From Scatosoma sp045652965 (GTDB lineage Bacteria; Bacillota; Clostridia; Christensenellales; Borkfalkiaceae), in contig JAZOLI010000042.1 in assembly GCA_045652965.1 (NCBI GenBank), forward strand, positions 1-14,889: DNA of 14,889 nucleotides, in the 5' to 3' direction. The position numbers were made by a program, and so were the translations under genes. The notes under the pieces were generated by a model. That model ran no database searches, was not told where the DNA came from, and saw only the letters and a list, made by a program, of their open reading frames with translations. Positions 5,213-13,691 of this stretch are shown here, piece by piece (position 1 is the first letter of the stretch; every line of letters begins with the position of its first letter).

Positions 5213-6238
5213 ATGGCGATTTCTTACAAAGACAGCGGCGTAGACGTAACGAGAGGCTACAAAGCGGTAGAACTGATGAAAAAACACGTAAAATCCACCT
5301 ACGATTCCAACGTAATCGGCGATCTTGGCTCATTTGGCGGCTTCTATTCGATCGCAGGAGAAAAGATGGAAGAGCCCGTGCTCGTTGCAGGCACGGACGG
5401 CGTAGGCACGAAGCTTAAATATGCTTTCCTTTTGGAAAAGCACGACACGATCGGTATCGACGCGGTGGCAATGTGCGTAAACGATATCGTATGCCAAGGC
5501 GCAAAACCCTTGATTTTCTTAGATTATTATGCTTGCGGTAGATTGTATCCTGAAGCGGAAGCGGACGTAGTGAAAGGCATCGCGGAAGGTTGCAAACAAG
5601 CAGGCTGCGCCCTGATCGGCGGCGAAACGGCGGAAATGCCCGGCTTCTATCCCGACGGCGAATACGATTTGGCAGGCTTTGCCGGAGGCATCGAAGATAA
5701 GAAAAAGGTTATCAACGGCAAGAGCATCAAGGAAGGCGACGTGATGATCGGTTTGAAATCTTCGGGCGTACATTCGAACGGCTATTCGCTCGTTAGAAAG
5801 TTGTTTGGGGATAGCGACAAAGCGGCGCTTGAAGCATACGATGAGAAACTTGGCGCATCGGCGGCGGAAGTGTTGTTAAAGCCCACGAAAATTTACGTAA
5901 AGAGCATTCTTTCGCTCATTGAAAAGGTGGAAGTGAAAGGCATCGCGCACATCACGGGCGGCGGCTTCATCGAAAACTTGCCTAGAATTTTACCCGAAGG
6001 CATCGGCTGCGAAATTGTGAAAAATTCCTATGAAGTGCCTGCGGTGTTTAAAGTTATGCAAGAGCGTGCAGGTATCACCGACGAACAAATTTATAACACG
6101 TTCAACATGGGTATCGGCATGGTAGTATGCGTAAGCCCCGAAAACGTGGAAGCGGCTATGGAACAACTCAAATCGACGGGCGAAGAAGTGGTGGTCATCG
6201 GTAAAGCGGTGGCAGGCAAAGGCGTAATTTTAAAATGA
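5213..6238 (+). CDS. purM: Phosphoribosylformylglycinamidine cyclo-ligase (AIR synthetase)
   Basis: A 341-aa cytosolic enzyme that closes the imidazole ring, FGAM plus ATP to AIR. Conserved segments are the N-terminal SYKDSGVDVTRGYKAVELM, GTDGVGTKLKYA, the metal/ATP region DAVAMCVNDIVCQGAKP, GGETAEMPGFY, SSGVHSNGYSLVR, and AHITGGGFIENLPR. Length and motif order are as expected for PurM. CGGAGA lies about 10 nt upstream of ATG 5213. It follows purF by 21 bp and its TGA overlaps the purN start as ATGA, so translation of the two is probably coupled. Confidence 0.97.
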   Translation: MAISYKDSGVDVTRGYKAVELMKKHVKSTYDSNVIGDLGSFGGFYSIAGEKMEEPVLVAGTDGVGTKLKYAFLLEKHDTIGIDAVAMCVNDIVCQGAKPLIFLDYYACGRLYPEAEADVVKGIAEGCKQAGCALIGGETAEMPGFYPDGEYDLAGFAGGIEDKKKVINGKSIKEGDVMIGLKSSGVHSNGYSLVRKLFGDSDKAALEAYDEKLGASAAEVLLKPTKIYVKSILSLIEKVEVKGIAHITGGGFIENLPRILPEGIGCEIVKNSYEVPAVFKVMQERAGITDEQIYNTFNMGIGMVVCVSPENVEAAMEQLKSTGEEVVVIGKAVAGKGVILK

Positions 6239-6849
6239 AAAAAATAGCGGTATTTGCGTCGGGCGGCGGCACGGATTTTCAATCGGTGATCGACGCCAAC
6301 GCAAAAGAAAATTTTTGCAAAATAGAATATTTAGTGGCATCAAAGCCCGAAATCGGCGCAATCACGCGCGCGGAAAAAGCGGGAATTAAAACGCTCGTTT
6401 TCGATAAGACAAGCGAAACGAAAGAAGCGTTTTATGCTCGCGTTGCAAAAACGCTTAAAGAAGCAGGGGTTGAGCTTATCGTGCTCGCAGGTTGGCTTTT
6501 GGTCGTACCCGCAAGCTTTATCGGGGAATTTGAAAATAAAATCATCAACATTCACCCCTCGCTCATTCCCGCCTTTTGCGGCATGGGCTATTATGGCTTA
6601 AAGGTACATAAAGCGGCGATCGATTACGGCGTGAGGTTAAGCGGCGCAACGGTGCATTTCGTAGAAGCGGACGTAGACGGCGGCGCGATCATCATGCAAC
6701 GCGCGGTGGAAATCGAAAACGGCGACACCCCCGAAGCTTTGCAAGCAAGAATTTTAAAAGTGGAGCACGAAATGTTGCCCCTTTGCGTAAAACTTTTATG
6801 CCAAGATAAAATCAAAAAATGTGGCAGACAGGTATGCGTTGAAGCATAA
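6235..6849 (+). CDS. purN: Phosphoribosylglycinamide formyltransferase (GART)
   Basis: A 204-aa enzyme that transfers the formyl group from 10-formyltetrahydrofolate to GAR. The N-terminal phosphate-binding motif IAVFASGGGTDFQ and the catalytic set are visible: N105 and H107 in INIHPSLIPAF, and D148 in EADVDGG. HFVEADVDGGAI is the folate-site segment. Its start overlaps purM by 4 nt (ATGA), a translational-coupling arrangement. The C-terminal tail ending CGRQVCVEA is somewhat extended and cysteine-containing but unremarkable. It lies between purM and purD, the common order in Firmicutes. Confidence 0.96.
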   Translation: MKKIAVFASGGGTDFQSVIDANAKENFCKIEYLVASKPEIGAITRAEKAGIKTLVFDKTSETKEAFYARVAKTLKEAGVELIVLAGWLLVVPASFIGEFENKIINIHPSLIPAFCGMGYYGLKVHKAAIDYGVRLSGATVHFVEADVDGGAIIMQRAVEIENGDTPEALQARILKVEHEMLPLCVKLLCQDKIKKCGRQVCVEA

Positions 6850-6864
6850 CATTAGGAGAAAGAA

Positions 6865-8139
6865 ATGAACGTACTCGTGATCGGAAACGGCGGTAGAGAA
6901 CACGCGATCGTGCAAGCGATTGCAAAATCGAAAAAAGTGAACAAAATTTACGCCATGAAAGGCAACGCAGGGATCGGCGAGCTTGCCGAACTTGTAAACG
7001 TTGATTATTGCGACATCAAAGCGGTAGGCGATTGGGTGGATAGCCATAAAGAAATTGATTACACGGTAATCGCGCCCGACGATCCGCTCGCGCTCGGTCT
7101 TGCCGACGAGCTGGAAAGCCGTGGACACCGCGTGTTCGGGCCGAGAAAGAACGCGGCGATCATCGAAGCAAGCAAAGCCTTTTCCAAGGAGCTCATGAAA
7201 AAATATAATATCCCGACGGCGAAATATGAAACGTTTTCCGATTACGAAAGCGCGAAAGCGTACGTGGAAACGTGCGATATTCCCGTGGTATTGAAAGCGG
7301 ACGGGCTCGCGCTTGGGAAAGGGGTATTGATTTGCAAAACGCGCGAAGAAGCGATGGATGGCTTAAAGGAAATGATGCTCGATCAAAAATTCGGCACGGC
7401 AGGAAATAAAGTGGTCGTGGAAGAATTTTTAGAAGGCCCCGAAGTTTCCGCGCTCGCTTTCACCGACGGCAAAACGATTAAACCCATGATCACGAGCTGC
7501 GACCATAAACGCGCGTTCGATAATGACGAAGGATTAAACACAGGCGGCATGGGCACGTTCACACCTGCCCCGTTCTATGGCGAAAAAACGGAAAGGGAAG
7601 TGATGGAAAAGATCATGAAACCCACCGTGGCTGCCATGAACGCGGAAGGTCGCACGTTTAAGGGCGTGTTGTATTTCGGGCTTATGAAGACGAAAGACGG
7701 CATGAAAGTGATCGAATATAACGCTCGCTTTGGCGATCCCGAAACGCAAGTAATTTTGCCCATGCTCAAAACGGATCTTATGGAAATCTTCGAAGCAATC
7801 ACGGACGAACGGCTTGCGGATGTGGAGATTGAATGGGAAAGCGGCGCGTGCGTATGCGTCGTGCTTGCAAGCGGCGGCTATCCCGTAGCTTACGAAAAGG
7901 GCAAAGAAATCACGATCGGCGGTTTAGACGAAGGCATCACGTTATGCCATGCAGGCACGAAGATGAAAGATGGCAAGCTGGTGACGGATGGCGGCAGAGT
8001 GTTAGGCGTTTGTGCTAAGGGCGACACGATCGAACAGGCGCGGCAAAAGGCGTATAAAAACGTAGAAAAAATCCAATTCGACGGTATGCATTATCGCACG
8101 GATATCGGCATTAAATATAGAGACATTGAAAAGGAATAA
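6865..8139 (+). CDS. purD: Phosphoribosylamine-glycine ligase (GAR synthetase)
   Basis: A 424-aa ATP-grasp ligase that joins glycine to phosphoribosylamine. It begins MNVLVIGNGGREHAIV, the diagnostic N-terminal nucleotide-like fold. ATP-grasp features follow: PVVLKADGLALGKGV, VVVEEFLEGPEVSALAF, a DHKRAFDNDEGLNTGGMG loop, and FGLMKTKDGMKVIEYNARF with GDPETQ (metal and ATP ligands). The C-terminal part has VCVVLASGGYP and HAGTK. Length is normal. AGGAG at 6854-6858 fixes the start 15 bp after purN. The product feeds PurN, and the PurF product is its unstable substrate. Confidence 0.97.
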   Translation: MNVLVIGNGGREHAIVQAIAKSKKVNKIYAMKGNAGIGELAELVNVDYCDIKAVGDWVDSHKEIDYTVIAPDDPLALGLADELESRGHRVFGPRKNAAIIEASKAFSKELMKKYNIPTAKYETFSDYESAKAYVETCDIPVVLKADGLALGKGVLICKTREEAMDGLKEMMLDQKFGTAGNKVVVEEFLEGPEVSALAFTDGKTIKPMITSCDHKRAFDNDEGLNTGGMGTFTPAPFYGEKTEREVMEKIMKPTVAAMNAEGRTFKGVLYFGLMKTKDGMKVIEYNARFGDPETQVILPMLKTDLMEIFEAITDERLADVEIEWESGACVCVVLASGGYPVAYEKGKEITIGGLDEGITLCHAGTKMKDGKLVTDGGRVLGVCAKGDTIEQARQKAYKNVEKIQFDGMHYRTDIGIKYRDIEKE

Positions 8140-8142
8140 GAT

Positions 8143-10416
8143 ATGATTTACAGAATTTTCGTAGAAAAGAAAGACAACGTACAAGCAAGAAAGGAACAAG
8201 CGGATATCAAAACGCTTCTCAAAATCAACGCGGAAGATTTCCGTTTGGTTTTGCGTTACGACGTAGAAGGACTCACGCAGGAAGAATTAAACGCGGCGAT
8301 CCCGTCGGTATTTTCCGAACCGCCCGTTGACGATGTATATTTAGAAAACCTTGAAATCCCCCCAGGTTATCAAGCGTTTGCGGTGAGCTATTTAACGGGG
8401 CAATACGATCAACGCGCGGATAGCGCGGCGCAATGCGTGCAACTTCTCACGAGAAAGGCTCGCCCCGAAGTGAAATGTGCGAGAGTATATCTTGTAAAAG
8501 GCGTGACGGAAAGCGAGCTTAACGCAATCAAAAAGCACATCATCAACCCTGTAGAAAGCGAAGAAGTGGGCTTTGAAAAACCCGAAACGCTTGCCAAAAA
8601 AGCGGTGGAAGGCGCTCCTGTTCAAAACGTAAACGGCTTCATTCAAATGACGGATGAAGAGATTGCGGCTTATCATAAAAACACGGGCTTTGCGATGAGC
8701 GTTGCCGATTTGATTTTCGTGCGTGATTATTTCACGAGCGAAAAGCGCGATCCCACGGAAACGGAACTCAAAGTAATCGATACGTATTGGTCGGATCACT
8801 GCCGTCACACGACGTTTGCAACCGAGCTTAAAAACGTCAAGATTAACTCGGAAAACAAAACGATCGAAAAGGCATATCACTTATACGAAGAATTGTATCA
8901 AGAACTCAACGGCAACCGTCCCGATAAATATCCTTGTCTTATGGATTTGGCAACGATTGCAGCGAAAAAGCTTAAAAAAGACGGTAAATTGGACAACTTG
9001 GATATTTCCGACGAAATCAACGCCTGCTCTATCCAAATCGAAGCGGAGATCGACGGAAAGAAAGAACAATATCTTGTGATGTTCAAAAACGAAACGCATA
9101 ACCACCCCACGGAAATCGAGCCGTTCGGTGGCGCTGCGGCCTGCCTTGGCGGCGCAATCCGCGATCCGCTTTCGGGCAGAACGTACGTATATCAAGCGAT
9201 GCGTGTGACGGGCGCGGCTGATCCTAGGGAAAAATTGGAAGACACGCTTGCCGGCAAACTTCCCCAACGAGCCATCACCCAACGCGCGGCGGCTGGCTTC
9301 GCGTCCTACGGCTACCAAAGCCGTATTGCTACGGGCATCGTAGACGAAGTATATCACGAAGGCTATAAAGCAAAGCGTTTGGAAACAGGCTTCGTTGTAG
9401 GCGGCGCGAGAAAGGAAATGGTTTACCGCGAAGCGCCCAAGGCAGGGGATATCATCATCTTGCTCGGCGGCGAAACGGGTAGAGATGGTTGCGGCGGTGC
9501 AACGGGCTCGTCTAAAGCACACGATTCCCATTCGGTGGAAACGTGCGGCGCGGAAGTACAAAAAGGCAACGCACTCACGGAGAGAAAGCTTCAACGCTTG
9601 TTCTTGAACAAGGAAGCAACGAGAAAAATCAAAAAATGTAACGATTTCGGCGCAGGCGGCGTATCGGTAGCCATCGGCGAACTTGCGGACGGCTTGAATA
9701 TCGATTTGGATAAAGTTCCTAAAAAATACGCAGGATTGAACGGCACGGAGCTTGCCATTTCCGAATCGCAAGAACGTATGGCAGTTGTGGTAGCGGAAAA
9801 GGACGTAGAAGCGTTCATCGCGCTTGCGGCAGAAGAAAACCTTGCGGCAACCCCTGTTGCAACGGTGACGGATACGGGCAGAATGAGAATGCTGTTAAAA
9901 GGCAAAGCAATCGTAGACATCGCGCGCGAATTTTTGAACACCAACGGCGTGAAGCAAGAAGCAAACGTTGAAATTTGTGATGCGAAAACCAAATGGTTTG
10001 AGAAAAAATCAGGCTTGAAGTTTGCGGAAACGACGGAAAAAGTAATCGCGGATTTAAACGTATGCGCAAAGAAAGGCTTGTCGGAAACGTTCGATTCCAC
10101 GATCGGCGCAAGAACGGTGTTCATGCCTTGGGGCGGTAAAACGCAACGCACACCCGCAATCGCGATGGCGGCAAAAATTTGCGGTGGGGAAACGGACGTT
10201 TGCACCGTTTCCGCATATGGCTATTCTCCCTATCTTATGGAAACGAGCCCGTTCATCGGCGCAATCTATTCGATTGTTGGCTCGGTGTCGAAAGTGGTTG
10301 CAACGGGCGCAAACTATCAAGATATCCGCTTAACGCTCCAAGAATTCTTCCAAAGAATGACGGGCGCAGCAAAAGTTTGGGGGACCCCTGCTTCCGCGCT
10401 TTTGGGGGCGGTATAG
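8143..10416 (+). CDS. purL: FGAM synthase, large type, N-terminal part up to an in-frame TAG
   Basis: N-terminal 757 residues of a large (single-chain) PurL, which converts FGAR, glutamine and ATP to FGAM. Seen in order: a PurS-like N-terminal domain, DTYWSDHCRHTTFA, the first synthetase active site THNHPTEIEPFGG (about 318-330), GGETGRDGCGGATGSS, and FGAGGVSVAIGELADGL with ISESQERM. The frame stops at TAG 10414-10416 inside the second synthetase domain, right after ASALLGAV. The same frame resumes with GCG CAA ATG and the family motif AIGGKDSMSG. The whole span 8143-11832 would encode 1229 residues, normal for this type, if the TAG were read. AAGGA (8131-8135) precedes ATG 8143, only 3 bp after purD. 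The stop may be a mutation, sequencing error or recoding. Confidence 0.93.
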   Translation: MIYRIFVEKKDNVQARKEQADIKTLLKINAEDFRLVLRYDVEGLTQEELNAAIPSVFSEPPVDDVYLENLEIPPGYQAFAVSYLTGQYDQRADSAAQCVQLLTRKARPEVKCARVYLVKGVTESELNAIKKHIINPVESEEVGFEKPETLAKKAVEGAPVQNVNGFIQMTDEEIAAYHKNTGFAMSVADLIFVRDYFTSEKRDPTETELKVIDTYWSDHCRHTTFATELKNVKINSENKTIEKAYHLYEELYQELNGNRPDKYPCLMDLATIAAKKLKKDGKLDNLDISDEINACSIQIEAEIDGKKEQYLVMFKNETHNHPTEIEPFGGAAACLGGAIRDPLSGRTYVYQAMRVTGAADPREKLEDTLAGKLPQRAITQRAAAGFASYGYQSRIATGIVDEVYHEGYKAKRLETGFVVGGARKEMVYREAPKAGDIIILLGGETGRDGCGGATGSSKAHDSHSVETCGAEVQKGNALTERKLQRLFLNKEATRKIKKCNDFGAGGVSVAIGELADGLNIDLDKVPKKYAGLNGTELAISESQERMAVVVAEKDVEAFIALAAEENLAATPVATVTDTGRMRMLLKGKAIVDIAREFLNTNGVKQEANVEICDAKTKWFEKKSGLKFAETTEKVIADLNVCAKKGLSETFDSTIGARTVFMPWGGKTQRTPAIAMAAKICGGETDVCTVSAYGYSPYLMETSPFIGAIYSIVGSVSKVVATGANYQDIRLTLQEFFQRMTGAAKVWGTPASALLGAV
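10414..10416 (+). other. In-frame amber codon inside purL
   Basis: TAG at codon 758 interrupts the purL frame without any shift: GTA-TAG-GCG-CAA-ATG. Family similarity is continuous on both sides (ALLGA before, AQxxLG and IGGKDSMSG after). From memory, homologues carry a charged or hydrophobic residue at this point, often glutamate, so a single G-to-T change from GAG would explain it. No other confident gene here ends in TAG. Confidence 0.9.
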
Positions 10417-10422
10417 GCGCAA

Positions 10423-11832
10423 ATGGGTCTTGGGCTTGGCGCGATTGGCGGCAAGGACAGTATGAGCGGCACGTTTGAGAGCATTCACGTTCCCCCCACA
10501 CTCATTTCCTTTGCGCTTGCACCTGCAAAGGCAAGCAAACTCATCACCAACGTCTTAAAAGGCGGCGAAACGCTTTATCATTTGCCTATCCCCAAAGACG
10601 AAAACAGTGCGCCCGACTTTGAAAAGTTGAAAGCGCTTTATGCCGAAGTTTATAAAAACATCGAAAACGGCAACGTCACGTTCGCTACGGTTGTAGAAAA
10701 CGGCGGTATCGGTGCGGCAACCATCAAGTCCGCGCTTGGAAATGGCGTCGGCGTTCAATTTGATATGACGGCGGACGAACTGTACACCGAAGCCTACGGC
10801 GATTTGATCGTTTCCATGAAAGACGGAAGCGCCATTTCCGCAAAACGCATAGGGCAGGTATGTGGCGAAGCGTTTGTTTGCGGCAACGAAAGCGTAAACA
10901 TCGCCAACGTCGTAGACGCGTACATGGGTGCGCTCAATAGCGTATTTGCAACGACCGCTCCTGCAAATGGCACGGCGGAAAAATGCGATTACACTGCAGG
11001 CATGAAATATACGAATATCGGAACAAAAACGGCGAAACCGCGCGTATTCATTCCCGTATTCCCCGGCACCAACTGCGAGCTTGACACCGCGCGCAAATTT
11101 ATTCTTGCAGGCGCGGAAGTGGAAACGGTAGTTGTGCGCAACAGAACGTCTGCTGACATTGAAGAAAGCGTAGAGCGCATTGTAAAAGCGATCAAGAAAG
11201 CGAACATCGTGGCATTCCCTGGCGGCTTCTCGGGCGGCGACGAACCGGATGGAAGCGGCAAATTTATCGCAACGACCTTCCGCAATCCGTACATCGCGGA
11301 ACAACTTGAAGAGCTTTTGAACAATCGCGATGGGTTGGCGCTTGGTATTTGTAACGGTTTCCAAGCCTTGATTACACTCGGCTTAGTTCCCTATGGTCAC
11401 GTGAAAGAACTCACGTCCAATTCCCCCACGCTCACGTTCAACAACATTTCCCGCCACGTATCGACGGTGGTAGACGTGCGCGTTGCTTCCAACCTTTCGC
11501 CTTGGCTTTCGGCATGTAAGGTAGGCGAAGTTTATAAAGTGCCCGTATCGCACGGCGAAGGTAAAATCGTTGCACCGATGGAAGCGCTCGAAGAGATGAA
11601 AAAGAACGGACAAATCGCCACGCAATATGCCGATCTTTCGGGCAATGCCACGATGCAATCCCCGTTCAACCCTAACGGTTCTATGTGGGCGATCGAAGGC
11701 ATCACTTCTCCCGATGGTAGAGTGCTTGGTAAAATGGGTCATAGCGAACGTATCGGCGAAAACTTGTATAAGAACGTTGAAGGCAATTTCGATATGAAGA
11801 TATTCGAAAGCGGCGTAAACTATTTCAAGTAA
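10423..11832 (+). CDS. purL: FGAM synthase, C-terminal part with the glutaminase domain
   Basis: C-terminal 469 residues of the same large PurL, in the same frame as the upstream part and separated only by TAG-GCG-CAA. It starts inside a domain, at MGLGLGAIGGKDSMSGTF, which belongs to the second synthetase half. It is therefore unlikely to be a natural separate subunit, although a G-rich stretch at 10404-10411 could allow reinitiation at ATG 10423. The class I glutamine amidotransferase domain begins at VFIPVFPGTNCELD (about residue 968 of the joined protein). Its triad is complete: C1070 in GICNGFQ, and H1200 and E1202 in GHSERIG. FPGGFSGGDEPDGSGKF is also present. Ammonia made here would be channelled to the synthetase domains, so both parts are needed together. 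Confidence 0.93.
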   Translation: MGLGLGAIGGKDSMSGTFESIHVPPTLISFALAPAKASKLITNVLKGGETLYHLPIPKDENSAPDFEKLKALYAEVYKNIENGNVTFATVVENGGIGAATIKSALGNGVGVQFDMTADELYTEAYGDLIVSMKDGSAISAKRIGQVCGEAFVCGNESVNIANVVDAYMGALNSVFATTAPANGTAEKCDYTAGMKYTNIGTKTAKPRVFIPVFPGTNCELDTARKFILAGAEVETVVVRNRTSADIEESVERIVKAIKKANIVAFPGGFSGGDEPDGSGKFIATTFRNPYIAEQLEELLNNRDGLALGICNGFQALITLGLVPYGHVKELTSNSPTLTFNNISRHVSTVVDVRVASNLSPWLSACKVGEVYKVPVSHGEGKIVAPMEALEEMKKNGQIATQYADLSGNATMQSPFNPNGSMWAIEGITSPDGRVLGKMGHSERIGENLYKNVEGNFDMKIFESGVNYFK

Positions 11833-11883
11833 GATAAAAGAAAGTTAGGCAAGTCAAAAAAAATCAAAAGGGGAGAACGTGCT

Positions 11884-12636
11884 ATGATCGATATGCATAC
11901 ACACGTATTGCCCAATTTGGACGACGGGGCAAAAAACGAACAAGAAACGGCGAAACTGTTGCGCTTAGAATATGCGCAAGGGGTGCGCGAGCTCGTATTC
12001 ACACCCCACTATTATGGTAAAAAACGTTCAGCGGCGTGTTTTTTGGAAGAGCGCAATGAAAGGGCGAACAAAATCAAGGCGCTTGTGCCCGCGGATATGA
12101 AAACGCGTTTAGGCGCGGAAGTGTATCTAACGGGCGTGAACGATCCTGATAACGACACGCTTTGTTCGCTTGCGATCGAAGGCACGAAATGCGTACTCGT
12201 AGAATTGCCGTTCGACGATCGATGGAGCAAGAACTTGCTTTCCAAGCTTTATGGTTTTATTGCGCAAACGGGCTATCAACCGATCATCGCGCACGTCGAA
12301 AGATATCGCGAGATAGCGAAAAACCCTGCGCTTTTAAATTTCCTTGTAAAAATGGGATGTTATATACAAGTCAACACGGGCGCATTTTTAGATAAGCACA
12401 CAAGAAGGTTGGCGTTCATGCTTTTAAAGCACGGTTTGGTGCATTGCTTGGGCACGGACACACACAACGAAACGGATCGCGCCCCCGATTATCTGCAAGC
12501 TGAAGAGCTTGTAAAAGAAAGGGGCTTATCCAAGGAATGGACGCGTGTGCAAACGCGAATGCATCAAATTTTATCGGGCGAAACGGTGGAAAATGCGTGT
12601 ATCCCGATTAAAAAAGTTTTTTGGTGGTATAAATAA
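11884..12636 (+). CDS. PHP-domain tyrosine-protein phosphatase (CpsB/YwqE-like)
   Basis: A 250-aa metal-dependent phosphatase of the PHP superfamily. In Gram-positive bacteria, relatives dephosphorylate the tyrosine kinase that controls capsule or exopolysaccharide export. Metal ligands are visible in order: H5 and H7 in MHTHVLP, D13/D14 in LDDG, H42 in TPHYYG, E79 in GAEVYLT, H137 in IIAHVERY, and D192 and H194 in GTDTHN. AAAAGGGGAG (11867-11876) precedes ATG 11884. It lies 51 bp after purL with no terminator between, so it may be cotranscribed. No kinase, polymerase or glycosyltransferase gene is in the window, so the partner is unknown and another phosphoester substrate is possible. Confidence 0.87.
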   Translation: MIDMHTHVLPNLDDGAKNEQETAKLLRLEYAQGVRELVFTPHYYGKKRSAACFLEERNERANKIKALVPADMKTRLGAEVYLTGVNDPDNDTLCSLAIEGTKCVLVELPFDDRWSKNLLSKLYGFIAQTGYQPIIAHVERYREIAKNPALLNFLVKMGCYIQVNTGAFLDKHTRRLAFMLLKHGLVHCLGTDTHNETDRAPDYLQAEELVKERGLSKEWTRVQTRMHQILSGETVENACIPIKKVFWWYK

Positions 12637-12701
12637 ATAGACGGCTTCATCAAGCGGCTTTGTCTACAAAAAGAAAAATAATAGAAAAGGAGATAAAAAT
12701 T

Positions 12702-12902
12702 ATGGCTAAAATCACTGCGGATACTTTGATTGCAGAATGCTTAGAGATCAACCCCAACGCCCCCGAAATTTTAATGTCGGCTGGCATGCATTGTTTCGGA
12801 TGTGCGATGGCGCATGGTGAAACGGTTGCGGAAGCGGTTGCGGTACACGGCGAAGATCTCGACGCGTTGCTTGCAAAGCTCAACGAAGGTTTAGAAGACT
12901 AA
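12702..12902 (+). CDS. DUF1858 / hybrid-cluster-protein-associated disulfide protein
   Basis: A 66-residue protein consisting of a DUF1858 domain, related to the N-terminal segment of ScdA-type proteins. The pattern is ITADTLIAECLEINPNAPEI followed by MHCFGCAMAHGETVAEA, with the CxxC pair C31 and C34. It belongs to a family that often accompanies hybrid-cluster (prismane) proteins and is thought to act as a redox disulfide or metal/NO-related factor; the biochemical role is unproven. ATG 12702 is favoured because AAGGAG lies 9 nt upstream and the protein then starts at the domain. A longer frame from 12660 would read through that binding site. It lies 65 bp after the PHP gene and just before a bidirectional terminator. 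No hybrid-cluster gene is in the window. Confidence 0.85.
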   Translation: MAKITADTLIAECLEINPNAPEILMSAGMHCFGCAMAHGETVAEAVAVHGEDLDALLAKLNEGLED

Positions 12903-12918
12903 AAGGAAAAAAGAAAAG

Positions 12919-12956
12919 GGGCGTGGACTTTGAAAAGTCCACGCCCTAATTTTTTT
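12919..12956. terminator. Bidirectional intrinsic terminator between DUF1858 and nadE
   Basis: A perfect 12-bp stem, GGGCGTGGACTT (12919-12930) with AAGTCCACGCCC (12935-12946), closes a TGAA loop. On the + strand TAATTTTTTT follows, ending the pur/PHP/DUF1858 transcript. On the - strand the tail CCTTTTCTTTTTTCC serves the convergent glnA-nadE transcript. Confidence 0.93.
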
Positions 12957-12961
12957 ATTTA

Positions 12962-13690
12962 TCACAATTCAAAGCAAGGGATCGGTTTAAGCTTAAATTC
13001 GTTAAGCTTATGCAGCCTGTCGATTTTCGCTTTCGTTTCTTCGTTTTCGCATACGCCCGTGCGGATATATTGATCGAGAACGGCGTAGGTAAATCCAAGA
13101 TTGTCTTCGTCCGTTTTTCCCGATAAGCCGTCGGACGGCACTTTTTCCACAAGATTTTCAGGCAAACCCAAAAATCTGCCAATTTCTTTCACTTCTTGAA
13201 CGGTAAGCTTTCCAAGGGGCGAGAAATCGCCTGCGGCATCGCCGTACCGGGTGGAATACCCAACCCAATCTTCCGACAAATTGCAGGTGTTCGCCACCCG
13301 ACCGTTCATCGATTGAGAGATTGCATAAAGGGTTGCCATGCGAATGCGCGGCGGAAGATTAACAATCGCTTGTCGGCTCATTTCCACACCTGCATTTTTA
13401 AGGGAAGCAACCGTCCCATCCACGCTTTCTTTAATGTTGCAAACAAAATAAGGGATACCCAGGTACGCAACGAGTTGTTTAGAGCAATCGATATCGCTTT
13501 GTTCGCCGTTGGGCATGAGCACACCGATCACGCGCTGTGCACCAAGTGCTTGCACGCAAAGCGCGGCAACCACGCTTGAATCCTTACCGCCTGAAATACC
13601 AATCACGGCATTGCAACCTTTGCCGTTTTCTTCAAACCAATCGCGAATCCACTCTACGGCTTTTGCCGTCGCCATTTCCACGTTAAACAT
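12962..13690 (-). CDS. nadE: NAD(+) synthetase, ammonia-dependent type
   Basis: A 242-aa enzyme that amidates nicotinic acid adenine dinucleotide to NAD+ with ATP. The adenine-nucleotide alpha-hydrolase loop GISGGKDSSV begins near residue 31. Other family segments are NLPPRIRMATLYAISQS, ANTCNLSEDWVGYSTRYGD, DFSPLGKLTVQEV and KVPSDGLSGKTDEDNLGF. There is no N-terminal carbon-nitrogen hydrolase domain, so it must use free ammonia rather than glutamine. ATG 13690 is chosen because GGAG lies 7 nt upstream and the family starts there; longer frames run into glnA. Only 1 nt separates it from the glnA stop, and its binding site lies within the glnA end. The two are very probably translationally coupled. 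Confidence 0.95.
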   Translation of the reverse strand: MFNVEMATAKAVEWIRDWFEENGKGCNAVIGISGGKDSSVVAALCVQALGAQRVIGVLMPNGEQSDIDCSKQLVAYLGIPYFVCNIKESVDGTVASLKNAGVEMSRQAIVNLPPRIRMATLYAISQSMNGRVANTCNLSEDWVGYSTRYGDAAGDFSPLGKLTVQEVKEIGRFLGLPENLVEKVPSDGLSGKTDEDNLGFTYAVLDQYIRTGVCENEETKAKIDRLHKLNEFKLKPIPCFEL

Positions 13691-13691
13691 A

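Noticed and set aside
8881..9771. Long open frame (296 aa) on the - strand inside purL
   Set aside because: It lies entirely antisense to conserved purL sequence and its translation has no recognisable domain. The GC-biased third codon positions of purL explain the openness.
10555..11364. 269-aa open frame on the - strand inside purL
   Set aside because: It is an antisense shadow of the conserved synthetase/glutaminase coding region, with no domain or binding site.
8143..11832. Programmed frameshift in purL
   Set aside because: The reading frame before and after the break is the same, so only a stop codon, not a shift, separates the two parts.
10423..11832. Independent PurL/PurQ-type subunit gene
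   Set aside because: The segment begins in the middle of the second synthetase domain, just before IGGKDSMSG. Natural split systems divide between the synthetase and glutaminase domains.
12637..12665. Terminator between the PHP gene and DUF1858
   Set aside because: TAGAC/GTCTA and GCTT/AAGC can form a small imperfect hairpin, but no T-run follows.
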